Source: Desulfobacterales bacterium
GTDB taxonomy: Bacteria > Desulfobacterota > Desulfobacteria > Desulfobacterales > RPRI01
Assembly (NCBI GenBank): GCA_030689795.1
Contig: JAUYEO010000017.1
Location: 1 to 17,242 of the forward strand
DNA: 17,242 nucleotides
Direction: 5' to 3'
A model generated the notes under the pieces. It searched no databases. It was not told where the DNA came from and saw only the letters and a list, made by a program, of their open reading frames with translations. A program made the translations under genes and the position numbers. This document shows positions 7,757 through 15,065 of the stretch, piece after piece. Positions within the stretch are counted from its first letter, which is position 1. Each line of letters starts with the position of its first letter.

Positions 7757-7842
7757 CAAAATGGTCAGAAATGCAATGGTTATTTTGTAACGGCTCCTAA
7801 CAAAATGGTCAGAAATGTAATGATTATTTTGTAACGGCTCCT
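7755..7842 (+). repeat. 44-bp tandem repeat, two units with hairpin-forming ends
   Basis: Two head-to-tail units of 44 bp (7755-7798 and 7799-7842) differ at only two positions (C/T and G/A in the middle). Each unit begins with ACAAAAT and ends with ATTTTGT plus ACGGCTCCT. With the AGGAGCCGT just upstream (7746-7754), the first unit closes a 17-bp stem (7746-7762 with 7782-7798, one mismatch, 19-base loop). The same left arm can alternatively pair with the end of unit two (7826-7842). No open reading frame explains it. It fills most of the gap between the two kinase genes. It may be a small dispersed repeat, an RNA processing structure, or a repeated protein-binding site. Confidence 0.85.
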
Positions 7843-7880
7843 AATAACAGCATAAAAAGTGACGGCGGGTGAGATTGAAC

Positions 7881-8702
7881 ATGATAAAAACGGACAGATC
7901 AAAGGAAAAAACTGAAACCGGCCAGCCGGATTATCTTTACCGTGAAATCGAGATCGAATTTCTTATTCACGAGCTGAAAGATCCGGTCTCCGTTATCGAA
8001 ACCGGAGTCCGATTCCTGCTTGAAAACAGGGAAAAATATGGAGCCCTGACGCAGCGGCAGGAAAAAACCCTTCTGAGAATGCTGCGAAGCGCGAAGAAAG
8101 CAAGAGGAATGCTCCATGACATACTTGAAATAGGCAGGTCAAAGGCCGGGTGTTTCAATACCTGCCGTTTCATGCCCGTAGAGGCGGTTTGTGAAGTTCT
8201 GGTTGATTCGATGGAAACCATTACCGGTGGAACCATATCGGAACAGGACAAAAAACGGGACGGGCTTGAAAAGTGCCTTGAGGAGCACGGAATCTTCCTC
8301 GATATTGCTCCCGGTTTGATCCGGGAGGAGATTGAACAGGATGAGATTAAATTCAGGCAGATAACAGGGAACCTCTTTAAAAACGCTCTTTATTACCGGA
8401 GCGGGAGGGTTGAAATAACGATGAAAAAAGAGGCGGATATTCTTCTGCTTGATGTGACCGACGACGGGCCCGGGATAGAGCCTGAGTACCATCAGAGTAT
8501 TTTTAAAAGATATATCAAGGCAGGAAATGATTCCGGCGGCTCACGCAAGGGGCACGGAATAGGATTGGCCGGAGCCCTCGTTCTGGCACAATGCCTTGGA
8601 GGGGATATAGCGATTGAGAGCAGGAAAGGAAAGGGAGCGACATTTAAATTGAAATTTCCCGTTTCGATGAAGGCTAATACTACGGCTTTGTATGACAGGT
8701 GA
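7881..8702 (+). CDS. Minimal soluble histidine kinase (HisKA plus HATPase, no sensor domain)
   Basis: 273 residues from the ATG at 7881; an in-frame GTG at 7869 would add four residues. I prefer the ATG because a GGTGAG-like site lies about eight bases upstream. The short N-terminus (about 26 residues) holds no recognisable sensor. The phosphoacceptor region reads FLIHELKDPVSVIETG with His30. The ATPase domain has an N-box NLFKNALYY, a G1 box DVTDDGPGIEP and a canonical G2 box KGHGIGLAGAL. No membrane segment is present. The substitution HELKDP for HELKTP is common in soluble kinases. The lack of an input domain suggests it is controlled by partner proteins or shares input with the PAS-GAF kinase. 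It lies between that kinase and a receiver gene, so all three probably form one phosphotransfer unit. Confidence 0.88.
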   Translation: MIKTDRSKEKTETGQPDYLYREIEIEFLIHELKDPVSVIETGVRFLLENREKYGALTQRQEKTLLRMLRSAKKARGMLHDILEIGRSKAGCFNTCRFMPVEAVCEVLVDSMETITGGTISEQDKKRDGLEKCLEEHGIFLDIAPGLIREEIEQDEIKFRQITGNLFKNALYYRSGRVEITMKKEADILLLDVTDDGPGIEPEYHQSIFKRYIKAGNDSGGSRKGHGIGLAGALVLAQCLGGDIAIESRKGKGATFKLKFPVSMKANTTALYDR

Positions 8703-8781
8703 GACCATAAAAATGATACTGTGTGAACGACTTTTTAACGAATGCATAAACCGGCACTAACAAACTGATTGGGAGGTCCAT

Positions 8782-9339
8782 ATGGCGGAACCGAAATCTT
8801 ATCTAAAGAAAAAACGTATTCTGGTTGTGGATGATGAAGAAGACATACTGGAGACTATCGAGGATATTCTCGAAGACTCGCAGGTTGACCGTGCGCGTGA
8901 CTACAAAACCGCCTCGAAGAAGATAAAGGAAAACAGGTATGATCTTGCGATACTTGATATCATGGGAGTTGACGGGCTGAAACTTCTTGAAGAGGCTGTT
9001 GACCGGGGAATTCCGGCGGTAATGCTGACCGCCCATGCCATAAATCCTGAAACGCTCATGTCTTCAATTCAGAAGGGGGCGATAGCATATCTTCCCAAGG
9101 AAAAACTGCCGGAACTCGACGACCTTCTCGGAAGGATTCTTTCAGCCCATGAAAAAGGCGAACCACCGTGGAAACTTCTTTTTGAACTTCTGGGTGATTA
9201 TTTTGACCAGCGTTTCGGTCCTGACTGGAAGAAAAAAGAGAAGGACTTCTGGTCTGAGTTCAGCCGCAGTTATCATGTGAGCAAAGGGATAAGAGAACGT
9301 ATAATGCATGATGAAAAAGTGCGGGATAAGGGGTTCTGA
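8782..9339 (+). CDS. Response regulator: receiver domain with a short helical tail, no DNA-binding domain
   Basis: 185 residues with a strong GGGAGGT ribosome site before the ATG. Residues 12-122 are a receiver domain: acidic pair Asp17-Asp18 in ILVVDDEED, phosphoacceptor Asp59 in YDLAILDIMG, Thr83 in VMLTAHA and Lys106 in AYLPKEK, so all key residues are present. After it comes a tail of about 60 residues, aromatic and charged (WKLLFELLGDYFDQRFGPDWKKKE at about 130-153), predicted helical, with no helix-turn-helix, GGDEF, EAL or HD motif. It is therefore more likely a phosphorelay intermediate or a protein-protein regulator than a transcription factor. The gene is 79 bp after the minimal kinase. 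I do not recognise the tail as a named domain. Confidence 0.9.
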   Translation: MAEPKSYLKKKRILVVDDEEDILETIEDILEDSQVDRARDYKTASKKIKENRYDLAILDIMGVDGLKLLEEAVDRGIPAVMLTAHAINPETLMSSIQKGAIAYLPKEKLPELDDLLGRILSAHEKGEPPWKLLFELLGDYFDQRFGPDWKKKEKDFWSEFSRSYHVSKGIRERIMHDEKVRDKGF

Positions 9340-9406
9340 ATACCTCGTTAAAAAAATGATAATTTATCTTACAATATAAACCATTTAATTAATAAAGGAG
9401 GTTGTT

Positions 9407-10627
9407 ATGAGAAAAAGAATGTGGTTTCCAGTCTTTCTGGCAATTGCACTTGCTTTTCTGTTGACCGGGACAGCGGCGCAGGCGGAAAAAATAATCAAAG
9501 TGGGAATTGTTGATACATATACCGGACCTCCGAGCACATATACGAATGATGTCCGGGACGCCTTCAAGCTCGCAACAGACAAGATCAATGCAAAAGGCGG
9601 AATCCTCGGGAAAAAGATCGAGTTTGTGACAAGGGATGACAAGTTCAAGGTCGATATCGGCTTAAGCGCCGCGAAAGAGCTTATCATGAGGGAAAATGTC
9701 GATATTCTCATGGGTACTATAAACAGCGGTCTTACCCTTGCGATTTCCGATCTTTGTGAAAAGGAAAAGATACCTTTCCTTGTGACTTTTGCAAAGAGTG
9801 AAAAAATCACGGGAGAAAAAGGCAACCGTTATGTTTTTTCAATGAACGAAAACACGGCAATGGCCGGAAAGGCGGGGGCCGCCGGACTTGCAAAAAAACC
9901 TTATAAAAAATACTGGATTGCCGGCGATGATTACGAGTATGGACATGCAATCGCGGACAGCGTATGGAACCATCTCAAGACGCTTAAACCCGATGTTGTG
10001 CTTCTCGGCCAGTCGTGGTGGAAGGTAGGTGAGCCCGATTTCACTCCCTATATAACCGCCATGCTTTCGGCTAAACCCGACGCGGTTATTATCGCCACAG
10101 GCGGAGCGGGCTGCGTTCCATTTCTGAAAGCTTCGGTAGCAACCGGATTTAACAAGAGCGTTCCTTTCTACATGCACACAGCGACGGAAATGTCGACTCT
10201 TGCCCCGCTGGGCCTTACTGCCCCGGAAGGTGTTTTGGGAACGTCAAACTATTTTTATTACTTTCCGGATACTCCTGAAAACAAGGCTTTTGTGAAGGAG
10301 TTCAAGGATGCTTACGGGCGATTCCCGAAAGTCGGCGCTCTGTACGGGTATATTACGGCCAACTTCATTGCAAAGGCATATGAAAAGGCAGGAGAGATCA
10401 ATACCGAGAAATTCATAAATGCGCTTGAAGGGATGAGCATCGGAAGCCCCATAGGAGAACTTACAGTGCGTGCCTTCGACCACCAGGTGATGTTTCCCAT
10501 GTTCATGGGGACTACAAAGAAAGTAGAGGGATATGATTACTTGATTGCGACGGATATCGTGACGATTCCGGGAAAGGATGTAATGCCGAGCATTGAAGAA
10601 ATCAAGAAGGCAAGAGGAGTAAAATAG
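9407..10627 (+). CDS. Branched-chain-amino-acid-type ABC transporter substrate-binding protein (LivJ/HAAT family)
   Basis: 406 residues. A strong AAAGGAGG site precedes the ATG, and the protein opens with a Sec signal peptide (MRKRMWFPVFLAIALAFLLTGTAAQA, cleaved near Ala26-Glu27). The mature part starts KIIKVGIVDTYTGPPS and contains AFKLATDKINAKGGILGKKIEFVTRDDK, the standard opening of type I periplasmic binding proteins of the hydrophobic amino acid transporter family. The central IAGDDYEYGHAIADSVWNHLK also fits. It binds its ligand in the periplasm for the permease-ATPase set that follows. Family members bind amino acids, amides, urea or aromatic acids, so branched-chain amino acids are only one possibility. 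It is the first gene of a five-gene operon, 10 bp before the first permease. Confidence 0.93.
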   Translation: MRKRMWFPVFLAIALAFLLTGTAAQAEKIIKVGIVDTYTGPPSTYTNDVRDAFKLATDKINAKGGILGKKIEFVTRDDKFKVDIGLSAAKELIMRENVDILMGTINSGLTLAISDLCEKEKIPFLVTFAKSEKITGEKGNRYVFSMNENTAMAGKAGAAGLAKKPYKKYWIAGDDYEYGHAIADSVWNHLKTLKPDVVLLGQSWWKVGEPDFTPYITAMLSAKPDAVIIATGGAGCVPFLKASVATGFNKSVPFYMHTATEMSTLAPLGLTAPEGVLGTSNYFYYFPDTPENKAFVKEFKDAYGRFPKVGALYGYITANFIAKAYEKAGEINTEKFINALEGMSIGSPIGELTVRAFDHQVMFPMFMGTTKKVEGYDYLIATDIVTIPGKDVMPSIEEIKKARGVK

Positions 10628-10637
10628 GTATTTATTA

Positions 10638-11534
10638 ATGGATTTTGCTTCAAACATTACGATCTCAGCCCTCTTTCAGCAGGCTCTTGTGGGCCTCAGC
10701 AGGACCACGATACTCTTCATTGTGGCATCCGGCTTAAGCCTTATTTTAGGAGTATTGAGGATTCCTAATGTAGCCCACGGCTCTCTTTACATGATCGGTG
10801 CATTTATAATGTACTCGGTCAATCATTTCTTCGGAGGGGGGCAGGCAGGATTCTGGATGGCTGTTCTCCTGTCCCCCGTGGCTGTAGCCCTGATAAGCCT
10901 TGCCGTGGAACGTGGGCTTTTTCAGTATCTTTATGAGAGGGAGCATCTTATGCTCCTTCTCTTCACTTTTTCAATCACGCTTGTGTTCGGCGACCTCGTC
11001 AAGATGGTGTGGGGTTCGGATTACAGATGCGTTGATCTTCCGGCCGCATTCCAGGGTTTCTTTACTATTCTCGGCTTTCCGTTTCCGCGGTACAATCTTT
11101 TTTTGATAATAATCGGCCCTGTTGTAGCTTTCGGTTTATGGTTTCTGACCAATAAGACCAGAATTGGAAAAATTGCAAGGGCGGCTGCGGTCGACAGGGA
11201 GATGGTAGGGGCTATCGGAATAAATGTCAGCCTGGTCTTTGCCGCCGTTTTTGTCATAGGCTGTTTCCTTGCCGGCCTTGGAGGAGCCCTCGTTGCGCCC
11301 ACCCAGAACATAAGGCAGGGGATGGATCATGCCATCATAATAGAGGCTTTTCTTATAGTGATAATGGGAGGACTCGGAAATATCTGGGGCGCATTGCTTG
11401 GCGCCCTTATATTCGGCCTGACCGATTCGATAGGAATCCTTGTATGGCCTCAGTTCGCCATAGTGTTCCCTTATGTTGTCGTTGTGATAGCGCTGCTTTT
11501 CTGTCCGAAAGGACTCCTTAAATCAACATGGTAA
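10638..11534 (+). CDS. livH: ABC transporter permease, LivH type
   Basis: 298 residues, about eight membrane helices. The N-terminal GLSRTTILFIVASGLSLILGVLRIPNVAHGSLYMIGAF (about 19-56) is the recognised LivH opening, in which the NxAHGxxxMxGA element is highly conserved. The C-terminal half carries IARAAAVDREMVGAIGINVS (183-202), the cytoplasmic EAA-like loop that contacts the ATPases, and FLIVIMGGLGNIWGALLGALIFG. The gene starts 10 bp after the binding-protein gene and its end overlaps the next permease by 7 bp. It forms one half of the transmembrane channel. Assignment to the family is secure; the substrate is not. Confidence 0.92.
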   Translation: MDFASNITISALFQQALVGLSRTTILFIVASGLSLILGVLRIPNVAHGSLYMIGAFIMYSVNHFFGGGQAGFWMAVLLSPVAVALISLAVERGLFQYLYEREHLMLLLFTFSITLVFGDLVKMVWGSDYRCVDLPAAFQGFFTILGFPFPRYNLFLIIIGPVVAFGLWFLTNKTRIGKIARAAAVDREMVGAIGINVSLVFAAVFVIGCFLAGLGGALVAPTQNIRQGMDHAIIIEAFLIVIMGGLGNIWGALLGALIFGLTDSIGILVWPQFAIVFPYVVVVIALLFCPKGLLKSTW

Positions 11535-12502
11535 AGGAATCGATTTTGTCTGAAAGATCCGCCTGGAAAGCTTTAGCGCCGTGGCTTGCGGTTTTCGTGC
11601 TCCTTCTCCTTGCGCCCCGGTTTCTGCCGAGATTTCAAGTCTACCTTACAGGGCTGATACTGACGACAGGTCTGCTTGCCGTAAGTCTCAATCTTGTGCT
11701 CGGTCTTGGCGGCATGTACCAGTTTCATCATGCCGTATTTTACGGAATCGGGGCATATACCGTGGCTCTTGTAATAACTAAAACCGCCCTTTCCCCATGG
11801 ATCGGTTTTCTTCTGGCGCCTGTCGTCTCGGCGCTCTTCAGCCTTGCTATCGGACTTATCTGTGTCCGGCTTTCCAAGCTTTATTTCGGAATGCTTCAGA
11901 TATCCCTCGGTTCCCTTGTCTGGGCTGTTGTTTTCAGGTGGTATTCATTCACGGGTGGAGATGACGGGATTCACGGCATATCTGTTCCCGGTATTATTTC
12001 TTCAACGGACGGGGCATATTATTTTTCTCTGATATTAACCGCGATTTGCCTTATAGTAATGCAAAGAATCGTGAATTCACCTTTTGGAAGATCATTTCAG
12101 GCTGTCCGTGACAACCCGGTAAGGTCCGAAGCTGTGGGTATCAACGTAAAGCGCGTGCAGCTTACCGGGATGGTCATATCGGGAGCATTTGCCGGAATCG
12201 CCGGATCGATGTTTGTGGTGATAGAGGGGAGCGTATTCCCTGAGCTGATGTTCTGGACGCTATCGCTTGAAATAATAATCATGTGCCTGCTCGGAGGCTG
12301 GTTTACATTTTTAGGGCCCATGCTTGGAGCCGCCATAATAGTTCTTCTCAGGACGGTTGTCGGGATATACACCGAATACTGGACGATAGTTCTCGGATTA
12401 GTCCTGATGCTGCTGATTCTTTTTCTGCCCCAGGGCGTTCTCGGCTATTTTCTCGAAAGTTATAAGAGAGGCGGCGGGAAAGCCGTTCAGGAGGAGAGAT
12501 AA
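11528..12502 (+). CDS. livM: ABC transporter permease, LivM type
   Basis: 324 residues with about ten membrane helices. Family landmarks are LAVSLNLVLGLGGMYQFHHAVFYGIGAYTVAL (about 50-81), the cytoplasmic coupling loop SPFGRSFQAVRDNPVRSEAVGINV (about 185-208), and LGGWFTFLGPMLGAAIIVLLR (about 255-275). In many LivM proteins the first segment reads GxxSLGHAxFxGIGAY; here QFHHAVFYGIGAY keeps the core. The ATG lies inside the end of livH (7-bp overlap) and the stop overlaps the livG start, so translation is coupled throughout. It pairs with LivH to form the channel. Confidence 0.92.
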   Translation: MVKESILSERSAWKALAPWLAVFVLLLLAPRFLPRFQVYLTGLILTTGLLAVSLNLVLGLGGMYQFHHAVFYGIGAYTVALVITKTALSPWIGFLLAPVVSALFSLAIGLICVRLSKLYFGMLQISLGSLVWAVVFRWYSFTGGDDGIHGISVPGIISSTDGAYYFSLILTAICLIVMQRIVNSPFGRSFQAVRDNPVRSEAVGINVKRVQLTGMVISGAFAGIAGSMFVVIEGSVFPELMFWTLSLEIIIMCLLGGWFTFLGPMLGAAIIVLLRTVVGIYTEYWTIVLGLVLMLLILFLPQGVLGYFLESYKRGGGKAVQEER

Positions 12503-13248
12503 TGCTTCTTGTCGAGAATCTTCAGAAATCATTTGACGGCTTCATGGCTGTGAGCGATGCGCGGCTTGAGGTGGAAAAGGGAGAGGTGGTCGCCGTTATC
12601 GGCCCGAACGGCGCAGGAAAGACCACCCTCTTCAATCTTATAACGGGTCAGCTCAGGGCGGACGGCGGAAGGATTCTGTTCAAGGGCGAAAACATAGCGG
12701 GATTGTCCCCTTACCTGATTTGCAGGAAAGGTATAGGCAGATCCTTTCAGGTGGTGAATATCTTTTCGAGGCTGACGGTATTCGAAAATGTGAGGGTCGC
12801 GGTGATGTCGTGCAATAAAAGGACTTTCAGCCTCTTTTCGAAGGCGAAAGAGACGTCTGTTTACGAAACCGGGGAGATATTAAAAAGTCTCGGCCTTACG
12901 GAAAAGGCGGACAGGATAAGCGGATCTCTTTCACACGGTGATCAGAAAGTGCTTGAAATAGCCATTGCTCTGGGGAACAGGCCGGAACTTCTTATCCTGG
13001 ACGAACCGACGGCTGGAATGTCGCCGGAAGAGACCCGGGATACGCTTGAACTGATGAAACTTCTCTCCCGCGAGCGCGGAATCACAATACTTTTCTGCGA
13101 GCATGACATGGAGCTTGTCTTTTCGATTGCAAACAGGATAATGGTCATGCAGCGCGGGAGAACGATTATACAGGGAGAGCCTGATGTTGTGCGAAACGAC
13201 ACGCATGTACAGGAAGCCTACCTGGGGGGGGCGGATGAAGGGATCTGA
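12502..13248 (+). CDS. livG: ABC transporter ATP-binding protein, LivG type
   Basis: 248 residues. Walker A is GPNGAGKTT (34-42), the ABC signature is LSHGD (143-147, the form usual in this family rather than LSGGQ), Walker B is LLILDEP (163-169) and the switch histidine is His201 in FCEHDME. The C-terminal QEAYLGG is also typical of LivG. The start shares a base with the livM stop (TAATG) and follows a GGAGGAGA ribosome site. It hydrolyses ATP on the cytoplasmic face, as a heterodimer with LivF, to drive LivHM. Confidence 0.94.
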   Translation: MLLVENLQKSFDGFMAVSDARLEVEKGEVVAVIGPNGAGKTTLFNLITGQLRADGGRILFKGENIAGLSPYLICRKGIGRSFQVVNIFSRLTVFENVRVAVMSCNKRTFSLFSKAKETSVYETGEILKSLGLTEKADRISGSLSHGDQKVLEIAIALGNRPELLILDEPTAGMSPEETRDTLELMKLLSRERGITILFCEHDMELVFSIANRIMVMQRGRTIIQGEPDVVRNDTHVQEAYLGGADEGI

Positions 13249-13252
13249 TACG

Positions 13253-13951
13253 ATGCTTGAGGTCGAAGAGATAGATACCTTTTACGGCATGAGCCATATC
13301 CTGTTTGGGGTTTCTCTGACCGTCTCAAAAGGCGAAATCGTATGCCTTCTCGGAAGAAATGGCGCCGGGAAAAGCACAACCATGAAAAGTATAATGGGCC
13401 TTACTCCTCCTTCAAAAGGAATTGTGCGGTTCATGGGTGAAACGGTTACAGGCTCAAAGCCCTATATCCTTGCGAGGAAGGGAATGGGCTATGTTCCGGA
13501 CGACAGGCGGGTTTTCGCCGATCTCACGGTGGATGAAAATCTTGAGATAGCGGAAAACAGAACAAAGAAAGGGGCGAGGTGGAACAGGGATAGAGTTTAT
13601 GATTTTTTCTCTCCCCTGAAAGATCTTAAATCACGAAAAGGCGGCCTGCTGAGCGGCGGCGAGCAGCAGATGCTCACAATAGCAAGGGCGCTCATGACCG
13701 ATCCGAAACTCCTTCTTCTCGACGAGCCGACGGAAGGGCTTGCTCCCCTGATTGTAAAGATGCTCGAAGAACTGATACTGAAACTCAAAGCAAGCGGCCT
13801 TACCGTTCTTCTGGCTGAGCAGAATCAGAAGGTAGCGCTGAATTTAAGCGACCGGGGCTATGTGATAGACAACGGAGAGATTCGTTTCCACGGAACGAGC
13901 CGGGAATTGCGGGAAAACGAAGAGATAAGGAAGAAATATCTGCTCGTGTAA
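13253..13951 (+). CDS. livF: ABC transporter ATP-binding protein, LivF type
   Basis: 232 residues from the ATG at 13253, four bases after the livG stop. Longer in-frame starts exist (13235 and 13184, the latter deep in livG), but MLEVEEIDTFYGMSHIL at 13253 is how LivF proteins begin, and the length then matches the family. Walker A is GRNGAGKST (34-42), the signature is LSGGEQQM (133-140), Walker B is LLLLDEPTEGLAP, and the switch position carries Gln in AEQNQK, which is normal for LivF. Together with LivG it powers uptake. It is the last gene of the transport operon; I see no clear terminator after it. Confidence 0.93.
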   Translation: MLEVEEIDTFYGMSHILFGVSLTVSKGEIVCLLGRNGAGKSTTMKSIMGLTPPSKGIVRFMGETVTGSKPYILARKGMGYVPDDRRVFADLTVDENLEIAENRTKKGARWNRDRVYDFFSPLKDLKSRKGGLLSGGEQQMLTIARALMTDPKLLLLDEPTEGLAPLIVKMLEELILKLKASGLTVLLAEQNQKVALNLSDRGYVIDNGEIRFHGTSRELRENEEIRKKYLLV

Positions 13952-13959
13952 TTTATAAA

Positions 13960-13991
13960 GGGTTCAAGGATCCAAGGATTCAAGGGTTCAA
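13960..13991 (+). repeat. Four 8-bp tandem repeats (GGRTYCAA type)
   Basis: Four consecutive octamers, GGGTTCAA, GGATCCAA, GGATTCAA, GGGTTCAA, begin 8 bp after livF and end 13 bp before the lutA start codon. The units differ only at two positions (R and Y). They lie in the short spacer and could affect mRNA leader length or bind a protein; copy number may vary between strains. Confidence 0.8.
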
Positions 13992-14004
13992 GCGGAAAGA
14001 AATT

Positions 14005-14739
14005 ATGGTTTTATTACCTCACAAAAAAGTCACTCTTTTTATCCAGTGCATAATTGACGGCATGTTTCCGGAGGTCGGGTTTGCCGTGGTGCGTATTTTC
14101 GAAAAACTCGGAATAGGCGTCGAATGTCCTGCGGAACAGACATGCTGTGGCCAGCCCGCCTTCAACTCGGGATACCGGAAGGAAGCGAAGCGGGCGGCAG
14201 AGCATTTTATAAATGTTTTTAGCGATGCCGAGGCTATAGTCTGCGCGTCAGGCTCATGCGTGAATATGGTGAGGAATCATTACCCGGAGCTTTTCAGGGA
14301 TGACGCAAAATTGCTTGAGAGGGCGAAAGGCATCGGGGTGAGGATATTCGAACTTACTGAGTATCTGGTTGATGTTCTCGGAGTGGAAGATCTTGGCTCA
14401 AGATACGACGGAAGGATAACTTACCATGACTCATGCCATCTGATGCGCGGAATAGGTGTGAAAGAACAGCCGAGAAAACTTATAATGAAAATCAAAGGCG
14501 CAGAATTTATCGAGATGAAGGATTCCGACAAGTGCTGCGGATTCGGCGGGGCTTTTTCTGTTAAGTATCCTGAAATTTCAGCCGCGATACTGGAAGATAA
14601 GGTTAAAAATATAATCGATTCTAATGCGGAAGTAGTAACCGGTTGCGATATGGGATGCCTTATGAACATTCAGGGGATGTTGAGCCGCAGGAGATTACCG
14701 GTTAAAACACTGCATATAGCGCAGCTTCTTGCGGGATGA
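14005..14739 (+). CDS. lutA: LutA/YkgE-type (Fe-S)-binding cysteine-rich protein of a lactate-utilisation complex
   Basis: 244 residues, the length of LutA/YkgE. It has two cysteine-rich CCG domains. The first contains Cys47-Cys48-Gly in ECPAEQTCCGQPAFNSGY, then Cys80 and Cys85. The second contains Cys144 in HDSCHLMRGI, Cys177-Cys178-Gly in DSDKCCGFGGAFSV, then Cys214 and Cys218. This tandem CCG pattern (CX30-40CCGX30-40CXXC-like) is shared with heterodisulfide reductase HdrB, GlpC and LutA, and is expected to hold an iron-sulfur cluster. The opening VTLFIQCIIDGMFPEVGFAVVRIFEKLGI is LutA-like. A GGAAAGA site precedes the ATG. LutB and LutC follow, so it is very probably part of a cytoplasmic LutABC L-lactate (or related hydroxy acid) dehydrogenase, although a 326-bp repeat-bearing gap separates it from lutB. 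Confidence 0.9.
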   Translation: MVLLPHKKVTLFIQCIIDGMFPEVGFAVVRIFEKLGIGVECPAEQTCCGQPAFNSGYRKEAKRAAEHFINVFSDAEAIVCASGSCVNMVRNHYPELFRDDAKLLERAKGIGVRIFELTEYLVDVLGVEDLGSRYDGRITYHDSCHLMRGIGVKEQPRKLIMKIKGAEFIEMKDSDKCCGFGGAFSVKYPEISAAILEDKVKNIIDSNAEVVTGCDMGCLMNIQGMLSRRRLPVKTLHIAQLLAG

Positions 14740-14759
14740 GACTTCAGTGACTATAAAAA

Positions 14760-14834
14760 GATCCGGCGGTTCGCTGTTCCATGCCATGCAACAGGAAGCC
14801 AGGCATGGGTATGGGCGCAGATGACCCGCCGGAA
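14760..14834. repeat. REP-like palindromic element, full copy
   Basis: This 75-bp segment folds on itself. The outer stem is TCCGGCGG (14762-14769) with CCGCCGGA (14826-14833), 8 bp perfect. An inner stem is CCATGCC (14779-14785) with GGCATGG (14802-14808), 7 bp perfect. Its 3' half (14794-14834) recurs inverted 149 bp downstream. Size and architecture are those of extragenic palindromic repeats. Confidence 0.75.
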
Positions 14835-14983
14835 ATTGTGTGGAAACATTATCAACGCCTCCGGGTGATCGACAGAGGCTTGGACAGGCAGATAAGAAAC
14901 ACGGCTTCGTGGGGATATTTTCACTGAGGCTGTTCGGATCTTATTGAAGCGGATCTGCTGCCGTTGCATGAAAAAGGAAAAGA

Positions 14984-15024
14984 TTCCGGCGGGTCATCTG
15001 CGCCCATACCCATGTCTGGCTTCC
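14984..15024. repeat. Inverted partial copy of the REP-like element
   Basis: These 41 bases are the reverse complement of 14794-14834 with a single mismatch (40 of 41). Beyond 15024 the similarity falls away, so only half of the upstream element is present. The pair encloses a 149-bp spacer. Confidence 0.85.
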
Positions 15025-15065
15025 GCTGGTTGTGCAGATATAAAGTATAAATCAGAGCGTATATA

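Larger units (their letters stand above)
14740..15065. other. Non-coding gap between lutA and lutB
   Basis: This 326-bp stretch has no credible gene on either strand. The one antisense reading frame across it has no family resemblance and follows the repeats. It holds a REP-like hairpin (14760-14834), an inverted partial copy (14984-15024), and small local stems between them: GCCTC/GAGGC at 14857-14879, and a CACGGCTTCGTG hairpin near 14900. The final 30 bp before lutB are AT-rich (TATAAAG, TATAAAT, TATATAAT), which might carry a promoter -10, but no matching -35 box was found. No clear Shine-Dalgarno sequence precedes the lutB ATG. Confidence 0.7.

Noticed and set aside
7714..7842. CRISPR array
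   Set aside because: The units are directly adjacent 44-bp tandem copies with no unique spacers, only two full units, and no cas genes are present.
9340..9406. Promoter before the Liv binding-protein gene
   Set aside because: A TACAAT at 9370-9375 could be a -10 box, but no acceptable -35 box lies at the right distance, so I did not list it as a feature.
13184..13252. Longer livF start inside livG
   Set aside because: It would give a 23-residue extension not typical of LivF, overlapping livG by 65 bp; the ATG at 13253 matches the family start.
14751..14969. Antisense 72-codon frame in the lutA-lutB gap
   Set aside because: Most of it is read from the palindromic repeat and its spacer; there is no start signal and no conserved features.
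14794..15024. Intact insertion sequence bounded by 41-bp inverted repeats
   Set aside because: The 149-bp interior cannot encode a transposase and no target-site duplication could be recognised; a non-autonomous REP-like pair is the better reading.
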